This document shows positions 30,520-41,598 of a stretch of 64,000 nt of DNA, one piece after another; position 1 is the first letter of the stretch, and every line of letters begins with the position of its first letter. A program made the translations under genes and the position numbers. Under the pieces are notes generated by a model. That model saw nothing but the letters and a program-made list of their open reading frames with translations. It was not told the DNA's origin and searched no databases. This stretch comes from Undaria pinnatifida (lineage: Eukaryota; Sar; Phaeophyceae; Laminariales; Alariaceae): the NCBI GenBank assembly GCA_012845835.1, contig JABAKD010000029.1:2940970-3004969 (forward strand). The letters run 5' to 3'.

Positions 30520-32079
30520 GTGCTTCTGCTACTACACGACGAAACCTGCTTCGACAAATACACCAAAGGTGTTGTTGACGTTTTTTGGACTCAAAGACAG
30601 GGGAAAGTCGGCTCGGGTTCTGCTGAAGAAGCTACTTCTGCCGCACTGCGAAACCTGCGTCGATAAGAGCAACCCCACCCGGGCTCTCTGCAGAAAAAAT
30701 TATACCGCTATTACACTACGAAACCAACGCCTTAGATATCGACTGCAAATGCGACGGCTTACGGTTGGCTGGCAACCATGTACGCCACGAGTCACACAGA
30801 GGCAACTCGGCCCGGGCTCTGACGAAAAGGCTACCGATAATATACCAACGAAACGTGCGTCGACAAGGAAAACTCGACCCGGGCTTGTTGCGGAAAACGC
30901 TCTATTAATAGTACCGATATTATAGTCTAGTCTATATATTACACTTAGAAACCTACGTCGCGACATCAATTGAAGGGCTCATCATGCTTATGGCCGTCAA
31001 TTCAATAGTTTAGTCCCGAGTCAAAACAGGGGCAGCTCGGCCCGGGCTCTACTGAAAATACTATTCATCGGTGTTACACTACGAAACCTGCGCTGGCATA
31101 GGGGACACTCGACCGGGCTATCGGGAAAATGCTACCTACCTCTATGTCACTACAAAACCTGCGCCTCTCAACATCAATTGAAAGCGTTCTTCTTACGGCT
31201 GGTATAATGGTGCAGCTGTGACGACGCACAGCTGTAGGATACTACTTATACAGAGCTACAGCGGTTGGGTTACGACCTATAGAGCAGAAATGCTCACGCT
31301 ATTATTAATACTAACGAAACCTGACCCTTCTCGGCATCGATGGGACGGGTTGCTTACACGGCTGGTCAAAGCTCAACCATTGTTGTCATGGTCGAGCTGG
31401 GTAGTATGCACAACGTGGGATGCCACACAGGTCGGTAACAGTTTGGACTATGACCTGTAGCAGCTTCAGAGATCTGAAGTCCTTCGACTGTGGCCTCTGT
31501 TGAAATCTGATTACCAACCGATGCTCGTGTCAGGGTCAGTGTAAAGGAGCAGAATTCTACACTAGTTATTAATACGAAACCTGTGCCTATATCGACCGGA
31601 GGTGTTGCTTACGGCTGGCAACAATGTTTGGGCTATATGCATACTATAGGACACCCACAGTCCCGGGGCCATGGTCTGTAGTAGCGAGATGCCATCGCTA
31701 TAGTTTCACTAGGAAACCCGCGTTCATATCGATGGCGGGCGTTTCTCACTGCTGGTAATAATGGTCGAGCTACGCGTACTAGGGGAGCCCACAACATCAG
31801 AGCTTTACCGCTAGAACTATGGCCTGCAGCATAATAAGCTGGTCTTCAAGCGGTGCTCGTCTTTGAGCTTGCATACGCACCACACCGAGAGCTACATCGC
31901 TTGGACTTTGGCCTCATGTCAAAAGCTGGTTTTCAAGCGATGATGACCTCATACGGATAGCCAGAACCGAACACCGTGTTACACTTCGAAAGAAGCATCG
32001 GCATCAACCGAAGGTGTTTCTTATGGAAGGAAACAGAGATCGAACTGCACCTACTGCTCTGCAGGGCGCCACTCGAGAG
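30520..32079. repeat. Degenerate tandem array with 'gaaacctgcg' units
   Basis: Repeated module 'actacgaaacctgcgtcgac', then 'cggcccgggctct(a/g)ctga' and 'aaaatgctac', spaced 90-190 bp apart, copies blurring to the right where 'cagctggtcaaagctc' and 'gagctacag' variants appear. It borders the 3' end of the minus-strand repeat-protein gene. No coding sequence is supported. Confidence 0.65.
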
Positions 32080-32436
32080 CTACAACGCGTCGAAAATGGC
32101 CTCTAGCAAACCCTGATTTGTAAGGTCTGATCGCCTGTCGGGGTTGCCAAAACTTTCTACCATATCCATGAGGTGCATCGCGGAAATCCTTTCGAACGCA
32201 TCCACCGTTTCCATTACCGCTGTCGCCCCCACCGGGCATAGGGGTGGTCTGTCCCGAAAGATCTTCGTCGCCCGTGCGCGTACCTCGGCCAGGGGTTCTC
32301 CCCTGTCCACACACGCCTTCGTGTAGCGCAGGAGGGACTGGAGGCAGGCCGTGGCTGTGATGGACATCTCCGTCTGCAGGCATTCCATCTGGGAGGTCAG
32401 CGCCGGGGTCTCGATTTGCCGTGATGGCGGCAGCGC
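32080..32436 (-). CDS. Repeat-protein exon 2, helical C-terminus
   Basis: From ALPPSRQIETPALTSQ to NQGLLEAIFDAL and stop, 118 residues behind a pyrimidine-rich acceptor (CCCCCTCCTTCCGAACAG). No repeats and no recognised family. Predicted amphipathic helices by eye. Confidence 0.6.
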   Translation of the reverse strand, partial: ALPPSRQIETPALTSQMECLQTEMSITATACLQSLLRYTKACVDRGEPLAEVRARATKIFRDRPPLCPVGATAVMETVDAFERISAMHLMDMVESFGNPDRRSDLTNQGLLEAIFDAL

Positions 32437-35219
32437 CTGTTCGGAAGGAGGGGGAAATAGCACGCGCCGTGGTTTCGTGAAAAAAGCGTAGAACATATGC
32501 CGGTGGCCTGTGAATCTATCTGTGGTCTTGTGGAAGTCACGTTTATTTTGTGCGGGGCTTTTGGCATTGAAGAACGAACAGTACTTTCAACTGCCAAATA
32601 ATATATAGAGCATATTATTATAGGCCTAACACAGATACCACCACCACCGCCGCCAATAATATGAAGAACGTTTCATGAACACCAGCATCCTCAACATCAG
32701 CAGCAAACAACATTGCCCAGAACCGAAGACAAATCATGCTACTTATCACCGATTCTACGATAGCCCCCCCCCCCCCTAAACCAGTGATTTTCTTCAACGA
32801 ACTTTTCATAGCTGCTCGGTAGGAGGAAAAGTGCTATGAAAACTATGCGTTCACAAATTTTCTGATTTGCAAAGGGCTATGGAACGATGATGTCGGGATG
32901 ACAAGGGGCAAGGTATTTCAGGAGAGTCGGCTGGGGGCTTGTTTCAAAACCGTCTTTCAATTTTTCGCTAAAGAAAAGTTTGGGGGGGGGGCTACCGTAG
33001 TACGGTACTAATAGTACGGTACTAATAGTACGGTACGGGCGCGAGGTTCTTGGCTCTTGAGGAGACCAAAGCTACGGTCACAAGGGGGTAACTTTTGGGA
33101 ACCTCTCTTTTTGCGGTGTCTCGGGGTCACTCACGCGAGTGACCCCCCTCTGTTCCTTGCGGCCATAGGCTTCCGTGGCGTTTTAGGTTTTACGACATGA
33201 ATCTCCAATGGGATGGTTAGCAACGCTGCGCCAAACAAATCGCTTGACGTGTTTTTGTCCGTGAGGTAGGTGCAGAGTCACTCGTGCGACTGGCTCAGAC
33301 CTAGCAGTGAAACCGAAGGTGTGATACTACAGTACCATAGTCTTGATCAGAGGCCCTGTATACCGCACACAAAAGACTGATTTCGAGCTGTCTGATTGTG
33401 AACCCCCACCGACGAACACATCCATGGCCTAGGTATGCAAAACAGCCCTAGCTGAAACTGCAAAAAAAGAGGCTGTGTTGGGTTAAGGAGCGCCGCCAAT
33501 TTTTATCACGGAATATTTCCGCCTAAAAGTGCTGCACCTCTGTCGTAGGACACGTTCAACGCCAATACCAACACCAACGCTACATCGTTTTACACATGCA
33601 GACAACAGAAACAGGAATATATATGGCATTTCAGTCAATACTCCATACCCCCCCCCCCCCCGTCTCGGAAGGGTTGGGTGGTCAATGGTCAAATTACTAA
33701 GGCAGGCAACAAATGAGTACGCCCCCCCTTAACATGCCCCCCTTAACATGCCCCCCTTAACATGCCCCCCTTAACATGCCCCCCTTAACATGCCCCCTGT
33801 CTCCCTCACCTGGCTACTCTTTCTACAAGATGAACCCCCTGTCGGGGGCAATATGTCATTTTGCCACAAACTTGCTTGCAACATCGTCACGTCTTGGTCA
33901 GCTTCGGGCATCCCCGGCCTAATAACGCCATCATCAGACCCGACAGCGTCATCATCAGTGTCGATGACGCCGTGTCTATCAGTCTCGATGGCGTTATCAT
34001 CAGGCTCGATGACTCCACAATCAGGCTCCACCACGCCGTCATTCTCCGTCACCTGGCAAATACTTTCTCTCCAAGGAAAATTGCTTGGTGGGGGCAAAAT
34101 ATCGTCTTCCCACAAATTTCCGCCCATCATCGTCACGTCTTGATCACTTTCTGGCATCCCCGGCCTTATAATTCCATCGTCAGGCTCGATAACACCATTA
34201 TCAGACCTGATAACGCAATCATCAGGCTCGATAACGCCTTCACGATCACTCAGGACCATCTCTGAATGATTAAACTGTTCCTTGTTGTCCCCATTGCATG
34301 TCGATAAAAAAACATTTCCGTGTCTCGAAAACGCTTGTTCGTTGGCCGTATCGTATGCAGATACACGATTTTCATGTGTTGAAGACGATCCCTCCTTTTT
34401 CTCATCGCTCACTGAAAATCGATCTTCGTGCGTCAAAAACGAAATCTTCTTGTCGTCGTCGCTTGCTGCAAAACGAGTTTCGTGACTCGAAAACGGTTCC
34501 TCATTGTCCTTATCGCATGCCGAGAAATGATTGTTATGTCTCGAAAACGGTTTGTTGTTGTCCCCAACCCATGCTACGAAACGAATTCCACGTCTCGAAA
34601 ATGGCTCCTCTTCGCCTTCCAAGCAACGTCTTTTGTGCCTCGAAAACGGTTCCGCGTCGTCCTCAAAGCATGCCGGGAAGCTATCTCCTCCCCTCGAAAA
34701 TATGTTTTCCTCGTTTTCCTTATCGGACGACAAGAAACGGAGTTCACTTCTCGAAAACGATTCCTTGTTATCCTTATCACAGCATGCCGAGAAACGATTT
34801 ACATCTCTGAAAAACGGTTCCTTGATGTCAGGGCACGTCGATACACGATTTTCATGTTCCGAAAACGGTTCTTTATCGCATGTCGAGCGACGAATTTGAC
34901 GCGCCGACAACGGCTCCCCGTTTTCCTTATCGCATGCCGAGAAACGCCAGTCATCTGTGGAAAATGGTTCCTCTCTTTCCCCGCATGCCGATAGACGAAC
35001 TTCATGCCTCCCTGCGGGGTTGTCATCGGAGTCGCCCGCGGATTCGAACCGTTTTACGCAGTCTTTCTTAGGGTCACCGCTATGACGAAGTCCTGAATTT
35101 CGGCGTGCAACATTACTGTCCATCATGATGTTGTCCGTGCCGCCGGTTGCTGCTACCAGTTGAGAAGTTGCAGGTTGGTGGGTTGGTGCCGTCGTGTGAC
35201 TTGGCTCGCCCTGGCTCAT
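32080..35219 (-). CDS. Two-exon gene for an undescribed tandem-repeat protein, about 588 aa
   Basis: Exon 1 is 35219-33810 (470 codons) and exon 2 is 32436-32080 (118 codons plus stop). The splice is CAG|GTGAGG to GAACAG|GCG, phase 0. After a polar start (MSQGEPSHTTAPTHQ), about fourteen copies of an 18-20-residue unit with consensus EEPFSRHENRFSACDKDN follow. Next come two copies of a roughly 55-residue block with GVIEPDDGVIRPGMPE, DQDVTM and LWEDDILPP. The C-terminal exon is helical and unbiased (MECLQTEMSITATACLQSLL, ATKIFRDRPPLCPVG, LMDMVESFGN). No signal peptide or membrane segment from this start. An upstream in-frame ATG at 35429 would add 70 residues of less likely sequence. Function unknown; the acidic/Ser-rich repeats suggest a disordered, interaction-type protein. 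Confidence 0.65.
32751..33004. mobile_element. MITE family E
   Basis: 254 bp, ends GATTCTACGATAGCCCCCC and GGGGGGGCTACCGTAG. Internal blocks 'tttcatagctgctcgg', 'gatgatgtcgggatg' and 'gtatttcaggag' are shared with copies at 38272, 43531 and 54113. Non-coding. Confidence 0.85.
33071..33340. mobile_element. MITE family P
   Basis: Starts GCTACGGT. Contains the palindrome 'gtcactcacgcgagtgaccc', then 'ttccttgcggccataggc', 'atgaatctccaatgggatgg' and 'gctgcgccaaac', then 'gagtcactcgtgcga'. The right end is diverged. Confidence 0.75.
33810..35219 (-). CDS. Repeat-protein exon 1 with EPFSRH repeats
   Basis: Holds the N-terminal tail, about fourteen 54-60-bp units (DNA core 'cgagaaacgattt' plus 'ggttcctcgttgtccttatc' on the plus strand) and two copies of a longer acidic block. 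Units differ by substitutions and whole-codon indels only, keeping the frame over 1.4 kb, which argues for selection on the protein. Confidence 0.7.
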
Positions 35220-36860
35220 GATGTTTCGAAGATGATCGACGAACCGTGGAAATGCTGAACCTCTGCGCCAAAAAACAGAAGAAAAACGTACCGGGCGGTG
35301 GGCAGAGAAGACACTATTGACCACAACTCGTGCAGCAGGTCGGTGGGCAGTGATTTTCAAAACAGAATAAAACATAACAAACCTGAAAAATTTGGATTGG
35401 GCAAGACCCATAATAGAACTAAGAGACATTGCGGCTCAAAGGAAGGGGAGATCCTCAAATGATATGGAAACGACATCTACGCTACATTGTGGGAGGGAAA
35501 ACATAGCAATGTTAATAAAATTCGTGGGTCTTGGTTCTTGGTTCGAGAAGTAGTTCGCCCAAAGTCTCCTTGGCGTCGACGTCAGATATCCCCCAGGATT
35601 GGTTCCGAACATACATCGTGCAGACCACGACAATCTCTACCATCTAGATCCTGTACCTATCTGTCGTTATGACATTAGTATGCTGTGCAGGATCTGTGCA
35701 GTACAGATCCCACCCTGCCAGGTCACACAAATATCATACGGCTCCCATCCGGCAACATCATCTACACTATGTGGAGATCATGTGAAGACAATGGATATTT
35801 CTGCCTTGCAAGACAGATATCATGCTGCAACGGGATCTGATCTGCCCAACGCTCCTGAATACTCCGTCAACGCACATTTTTGTCCGCGTCGGTTGTCGTG
35901 CGATTTACAGCGCGACCCACAAGAGAGCGGGGCAGCTGGGCTCATGCTACCAAATAGAGGTACTCGTAGAACCTCTTGGCTTAAAGTAATACTCCGGAGT
36001 AATCGTTTTCTGAATGACGGGGATACTTCATCTATTAATCCAAAATTTGTATGGTTTTCTTTGTTTTATTGCCGCATCTCGACCGCACCATGCAGTGGCC
36101 TTCGAGCCCACGCTATGCGAGGGCTCTACTATCAGCACCAAACGGCTCCGCTTGGGATCATAGAACGTATGTAGGCCGCCCGCCGGGTGTGCCCATGTGA
36201 CCCCTTTGAGGCCTCAGGGAGAAACACTGTCGAAAATATGCAATCCACGATCACAGCGGTGGCCACACACAGGGGCTCGAGCCGCTGAGTCAGGGTGTGT
36301 GTCCGGAATACGCTGAAAAACAGCCATTATCACACGTGCGCAGCATGGTAAAACATGCTCATACAAGAAGAGGCATACCGGCCCAGTCCGTGGTGGCTTC
36401 AATATGGGCTACGAACGGTAGGGGGTTGACTTTGACGGTTTCATTTTTCAGAAAAAATGCAGAGCCACTCGTGAGATTTTCTATATATAGCTACTTTGCT
36501 TTTAGAATTGACGACATGTATGTGCGGCATGCATGATTCACCTCAAGCGCCTCTCCATGTAATTCTATGCTGTATATATGCTTCGCCAACAATAACATGA
36601 AACATGATTATAGTCTTGTTTTTGAGTGTGGACTGACTTCGATAATGAGAGTGAGGATATACTGCTGTATGTATTGCCGTAGCCTCAGGCTTTCAGAGGA
36701 TAACCCCGTCGAAAACATCCTCTCTGCTAGCATTCAACGATTACATCGTGTAACGTCATCGTCCACACGAAACAGGTCAATCAAGCTACCGGGGGTAGGG
36801 CGTGTGTCCGGACTACTGGTACTACAGTACTAGTACTACCACACGTACGTGCCACGACGA
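35220..36860. other. Upstream region of the repeat-protein gene
   Basis: Contains weak GATC-rich minisatellite relatives (about 35640-35830) and a partial MITE C end at about 35941-36035 ('atgctaccaaatagaggtac', 'gaatgacgggg'). Two blocks near 36180-36300 and 36660-36790 share 'ctcagg', 'cgtgtgtccggaa' and 'aaaca' motifs, indicating an old duplication. No gene is supported. Confidence 0.35.
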
Positions 36861-37065
36861 TTGAGGTACTGCACCTCTATTTGTCTGTGATGTTTTCTGA
36901 ATTGATGAGGCTCCTTAACCTGTTAATTGATATGAATCCGATCATCGTCGGGGAAACGATGGAGGTACTGCACCTCTTTTTGGCCTGTGATATTTTCTGA
37001 CACACGACGAGGCTCCTTAACCTGTTAATTAATATTAATACAATCGTCGGGGGAAATTACGTCAT
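36861..37065. repeat. Duplicated partial MITE C (5' ends)
   Basis: Two adjacent 100-bp copies of the C left half: 'gaggtactgcacctcttttt', 'gaggctccttaacctgttaa', 'atcgtcgggg'. The matching right end ('ttggtgcacctgtactgtag') is found at about 37529, beyond a P element, so P (37170-37460) may have split a C copy. Confidence 0.6.
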
Positions 37066-37169
37066 TCTTGCTCCGCAACACTCTTTAATTTTGTTTGCAC
37101 ACCTGACTGTAGGCCACGGGTTTGGTCGTCACAAAAATCTTTTTGAGCTTCTTCGGCAGAAGATCAAAG

Positions 37170-37460
37170 CTACGGCACGATGAGGGCGACGTTGTTTTTA
37201 GCTTGTTTGTTGCGGTGGGTCGGGGTCAGTCCCGCGAGTGACCCCCCCCCCCCGTTCCATGCGGTCATAGGCGTTTTTTGTGCTGTATTAATGCTTCGAG
37301 ATGTGAATCCCCAGTGGGATGGTTAGCTGTTCACGCTGCGCCAAACTAACCGTATACACGTGCTTTTGTAATAAGTGAGGTACAGAGTCACTCGCGCGAG
37401 TATGATGGCTCGATCGTGAAGACCAGGGGGTGAAAAAGCGGGGATATCCCCTGCCGTAGC
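37170..37460. mobile_element. MITE family P
   Basis: 291 bp from GCTACGGCACGATGAGGG to CCCCTGCCGTAGC. Contains 'gtcagtcccgcgagtgaccc', 'tgcggtcataggcg', 'gtgaatccccagtgggatgg' and 'gagtcactcgcgcgagta'. It is one of the best-preserved copies. Confidence 0.8.
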
Positions 37461-37560
37461 CATGCTCGTAAATCGAACTAGCGGGCGAGGGCAAGAGTTC
37501 CTCAAGGGACTTGTAGACCCCAACAACACAGTTGGTGCACCTGTACTGTAGCATGCGTCC

Positions 37561-38262
37561 TTGCGAAGGTTTTGCTGCCCTCTGCCGGACTCAGCCGGGA
37601 CAACCCGAGCGATCGCTATACCGATTATGCTGTATTACGTAAGATGTGGTACACCAGGTAGGAAAACTATGCCCGTTTGGACCCCAGATAAGGCGAAAAA
37701 CACGATGAAGAAAGTAGCGTGGCGGTCTTACCCTATAAAAATCGCCCCATCTTTATGGTGTGGGTTCGCCGTACAAGTGGCACTATTCAGAGCGCATGAT
37801 GTCGTGCAACCAGCTCATCGTGGTGAAGCGCCCGGGCATTCACATATGATACGCTACGACCCCCACTCAGCGGCGGTGATACACATTATGGTGTATTTTT
37901 TCAACCATTTTGACCCCAGTGACGACGCCATCAGGAGGCAGTCCTACCGGTATCTCGTATGGGGGGCTAGGGTTAGGGTTAGTTGCATCCATGATCGACA
38001 AAAACACAATAATGCAGGACACCCCTCAGCGGCCCCGGTTGCATCGTATTTCCTCCAAGACGTTTCGTGGAGATACACCATAGAGTCAGCGCTGACTGCT
38101 ATACGTTGGTCAGTGGCTATGGTGTATATACATCTATACAATTATGTCTTTCGACACTTTTCCCCCTTAATTCCGAAGGGGACTCTGATTGTTCGTGTTT
38201 TGCGCCTTGCAAAGTACTGGTATCATGCCTGCAACCTTGTGCTACATACGCAAATGTGTTAA
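37561..38262 (+). other. Long open frame of doubtful status, 233 codons
   Basis: Opens at a TTG and contains degenerate internal repeats (an 'ac(c)cc(a/c)ctcagcggc' motif twice, 'tatggtgtat' twice). It also includes a short AGGGTTAGGGTTAG telomere-like stretch near 37968. Composition is not clearly protein-like. I would not treat it as a gene without expression evidence. Confidence 0.15.
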
Positions 38263-38271
38263 GACTGATTC

Positions 38272-38508
38272 TTAATACGATAGCCCCCCCCCAAACCAGC
38301 GATTTTGTTCAACCAACGTTTCATGGCTGCTCGATACAAGGAAGGACACGATTGAAAACAAAGTATCCATCTATTTTCTTGTATGCGAAGGTCTATCGGT
38401 CGATGACGTCGGGGTGTCGAGGGCCACCGTATTTCAGGAGGTACGATCGAGAGCTGGTGTTGAAACCGGCGATTCAGTCAACGAAAAGTTGGGGGGGCTA
38501 CCGTAGAA
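38272..38508. mobile_element. MITE family E
   Basis: Ends TACGATAGCCCCCCCCAAA and TTGGGGGGGCTACCGTAGAA. Same internal blocks as 32751-33004 ('catggctgctcga', 'gatgacgtcggggtgtcga', 'gtatttcaggag'). Confidence 0.85.
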
Positions 38509-39554
38509 CGACTCTTAAGTGCCATCTACGCAGAAAAGCTGACCAGTGGAACACGCGCAGCAATCGCGACGATCCCACCTGCTGGTGTTCATAGCAAACA
38601 AACCGGTCGGAGGTTGGGCAAGTTTATGTTTGCACGTGGCGGGATCAGGGAGGATGCCCTATGAGTCGGACGGCATGCTGCCATGTTATGTGTTTCTTGC
38701 GACATACCGTCTGTTACGCTGGGCGAAAATGCGAGGACCGTTTGGATTTCATGTGGGCACGAAAACGGCAATTCATTTACCCGACTACAGTAGTAGCAGT
38801 AGCAGGGGGTCTCTTGTGGTAAATGCGGCGTTGATGTGCCACAAAGAAACGAAAAAAGGCTCAACGTTGCGGGGCATCTCTTTCTTGTAGCATATGGGAT
38901 GTGCTGCATCAAATATACATATAAAAGGCTCAACGTTCCACCACGCGGTAAACGAAACTGCAGCAAGCACGAGACCACCATACGCTAACAACCTGAACGC
39001 GCAGTCGGGCGTACAAGAAGCACGGCTAGGGCATTTAGGGTATGTATATATAGCATCGAAGTTTAGCTAACTCGTTGAGGAGGTTTTGGTCAACGCTCAA
39101 GCAGTTTGCCTTTCTTGCTCAATGAACCTCAACGGTGCCCGCGAAACCAATTTTCTACAGCAAGGAAGGGGTGTTTTACAGCGATTAAATATATTATAGC
39201 TATCCATCCACAAACCATCCGCCATGTATATGCTACAGCAGTATCGTAGAAAATACAATAAAACAGATATATATATATATATATATTGCTCAATTTTCGC
39301 CACCTAAAGTACCCAAGTACCCTATCACTCGTTTAATAAGGTAGACCAAACCGGCACCCTACTACTACCTAACAAAGCATCACTGAATGAGATTTTGTTT
39401 GTAGACCAAAGTGTTCAGATATTTATTGGTACGTCAATTGGTTATACATAATAGGTAACATAATACAATGCCATCTTATACTAAGTTTTATTTTATGAAA
39501 CTTACTTACTAAAGACGGGCGATAGATATAACAGTGTAGTTCCAAGGGGAATCT
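38509..39554. other. Unassigned region
   Basis: A plus-strand frame at 38546-38890 is modest and unrecognised. A short AT dinucleotide run lies at about 39268-39288. The 'aaggctcaacgtt' motif is duplicated at 38856 and 38925. No gene is supported. Confidence 0.3.
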
Positions 39555-39893
39555 GTTAAGATACGGCCCCGAAAGGCCAGTAATTATCCGAATTAAGATC
39601 ATTTGGATGGGTTTCGTATGATAAGGTTGGTGTTTTACATTCGCGTGTTCCTGGATCCACAGCCAGACCGTTAGAGGTGTGGGAGTGGGTTTTGAGGAGC
39701 CGCATCATCGACTCATGGTCTAGTTCGTAGAAGAACCGGAGTTTCCCCAAATCTCTCATATTTCTGCATATATATGCGACTCATCTGGGTGGGCTAGTGT
39801 TAAGATACGGCCTCGAAAGGCCTGTAATTATCCGAATTGAGATCATTTGGATGGGTTTCGTATGATAAGGTTGACGTTTTATATTCGGGATAG
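39555..39893. repeat. Direct duplication of a 91-bp block
   Basis: 'tgttaagatacggcc(c/t)cg' through 'gggtttcgtatgataaggtt' occurs at 39555-39646 and 39803-39893 with only a few differences, separated by about 155 bp of unrelated sequence. Confidence 0.9.
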
Positions 39894-40059
39894 TCAGGAA
39901 AAATAGATAAGAGGCACGAGCCTCCGATTAAGAAGCCATCCGGGGCTCTGCTGGAATCGAATAAAGCTACGTCTCTACGAAGGCTAAGAAAGTGAGTACT
40001 CTCCGAGGACCTGCTCAAGTGGCAGACCTGCAGGGGGCACTCTGTGTCTCTGCCCAATA

Positions 40060-40190
40060 CCCTTACAAGTCGCCGACCTATATCCTTAATGAGGACACAC
40101 ACCCCGCAATACGCGCGATCGGCGTATCTCACACAGCTTGCAAATACGAGTTTCGACAAAATCTATCTCACAGCTGGAGTGTATTTTTAT
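40060..40190 (+). repeat. Dispersed repeat family A, partial copy
   Basis: Reads 'agtcgccgacctatatcctt' through 'cagctggagtgtatttttat'; the proximal half of the family is missing. The sequence 'cttgcaaagatgagtt' just downstream at 40242 repeats an internal block. Confidence 0.8.
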
Positions 40191-40318
40191 TTTTATAAAT
40201 AATAAAATTAAGTCTAGCCTAGTCTCTAGTCTAGTACGCAGCTTGCAAAGATGAGTTGTGTATCGACCCTAAATTCGCCGAACTTACAGCTGTGGCGTCA
40301 TTGGATTTTTTTTTCTGT

Positions 40319-40452
40319 CAGATAGTTGGTACAGCTCAACTCCGTTCTATGTGGCAAACCGCACCAAGGAGTGGGCTAACTTGAATGTACGAGAGTGTAT
40401 CCCGACTTTCAAGAAGAAGCCAAGTCAGGACCCGTATTCCATGCTGCCTAAG
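40319..40452 (+). CDS. Candidate internal exon of an unidentified gene
   Basis: A pyrimidine tract ending TTTTTTTTCTGTCAG precedes an open stretch that ends at AAG|GTATAG. In the only long frame it reads SWYSSTPFYVANRTKEWANL, then NVRECIPTFKKKPSQDPYSM, then LPK. Strong amino-acid character, canonical borders and a nearby decayed copy support a real exon. It has no ATG. The family was not recognised and the flanking exons were not found. Confidence 0.5.
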
Positions 40453-40599
40453 GTATAGACTACATATTGTCTAATGGCACTTCGTGTTCTCTATGAGGTA
40501 GTACCAAAGCAAATCGCATCGCAATGCTCCTGACTGGCGGGCTGGAATTTCCTGGTCGAGGTCTACAGTAGTAGTAGTAGTCTAGACTAAGCAAATTGC

Positions 40600-41150
40600 T
40601 TTTTTTTGTTGCTGAACGGATCTCAATGCACGTAGCCGCGGAATCAGTTTTAGCTCTCACGGTAGCTGGCGTGCGTTGGCTGACGTCATCCACCCGCCGT
40701 TTTTTCGGTGGCAAGGGCGACGCCACTAACCGTATGCAAACTTGGACCCGAACTCGCGTGCCACTCGGCGCTTTTACAAGAAGCCCAGTCAGTAGGGCAT
40801 GTGTATCGCAGCACCTTCACCTGGCTGGCGGGTTGACTGAAAGCCTCAGTCGACGTTCAAAGCCGTTCGCCCTTCCTTCGCAAACGTATCTCAACGGCGG
40901 TGGCGCTGAGCCAACTACTACCAGCTCGTGTGGTTTGGCTGATGATGGTCTCCACCGGCCGTGTTTGTGAGACGGGCCGTGCGATTTTAACCGAATGCGC
41001 GAGTGAGGACAGCCGTGGCGTTTTCGTTCATATAGATGGGAACGTTAAGAAGTTCTCGAGTGCACCCGCTCAGCCCCAATCGAGGTTGGCGTACTTTTTT
41101 CGCACTAAATTCGTATCATGCCTGACCTGTTGGTATGTGTTGCCCTATAG
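40600..41150 (+). repeat. Decayed copies of the 40.3-kb exon
   Basis: At about 40695-40795 the blocks 'ggtggcaa..cg', 'ccactaaccgtatgcaaactt' and 'tttacaagaagcccagtcag' match the exon at 40319-40452. Further worn blocks lie near 40925-41010, and a more distant relative at about 45725-45960 retains 'gagtgcatcccgatgaag'. Confidence 0.55.
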
Positions 41151-41598
41151 GTGGTAGGTCGGTCGCGTTTTTGTAGCATTCACTGGTGTTATTTTGGTTG
41201 TGTTCGTAACAGCTGCTCCTGCTTCTGTTATTGCTCCTGCTGACTCAATGTGATATTCAAATTCTAAACTTGAGAGTGTGTACAAAACGATCTTATCTTC
41301 TGTATTTTGTACGGTACTGAATGTGCTCGGTACTGTTACGAGTATATCATCCACGGTTTCGTGACGGATATGAAAGAGGATACATACCAGGTACATACAG
41401 TACATCGTTTTATACTCTCGAACGGTGTAATTTTGCTAAACACATACCTGGTGTACATAGACTAGACTATATATTTGGCGCACAGGCTTCATCAATCAGG
41501 TGATCGTACAGGAACACCAAGCCAAACGTGAAACCGTCGAAACGGCAGACAGGTTTGAACAATCAACACATCAACATTGAAAACATACAAACATAAAC

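Larger units (their letters stand above)
32437..33809 (-). repeat. Intron of the repeat-protein gene, with two MITEs
   Basis: Contains MITE E (32751-33004), a TACGGTACTAATAG tandem (33001-33045), MITE P (33071-33340), a poly-C-linked unit also found at 14.1 and 49.6 kb (33640-33730) and a 14-bp 'cttaacatgccccc' array at 33729-33797 directly at the donor. Confidence 0.75.

Noticed and set aside
35599-36174. 191-codon plus frame
   Set aside because: Runs across minisatellite remnants and a MITE end; no protein character.
39555-39893. Direct repeats as possible terminal repeats of a retroelement
   Set aside because: Only about 155 bp of non-coding sequence lies between them and there is no internal coding region; better called a local duplication.
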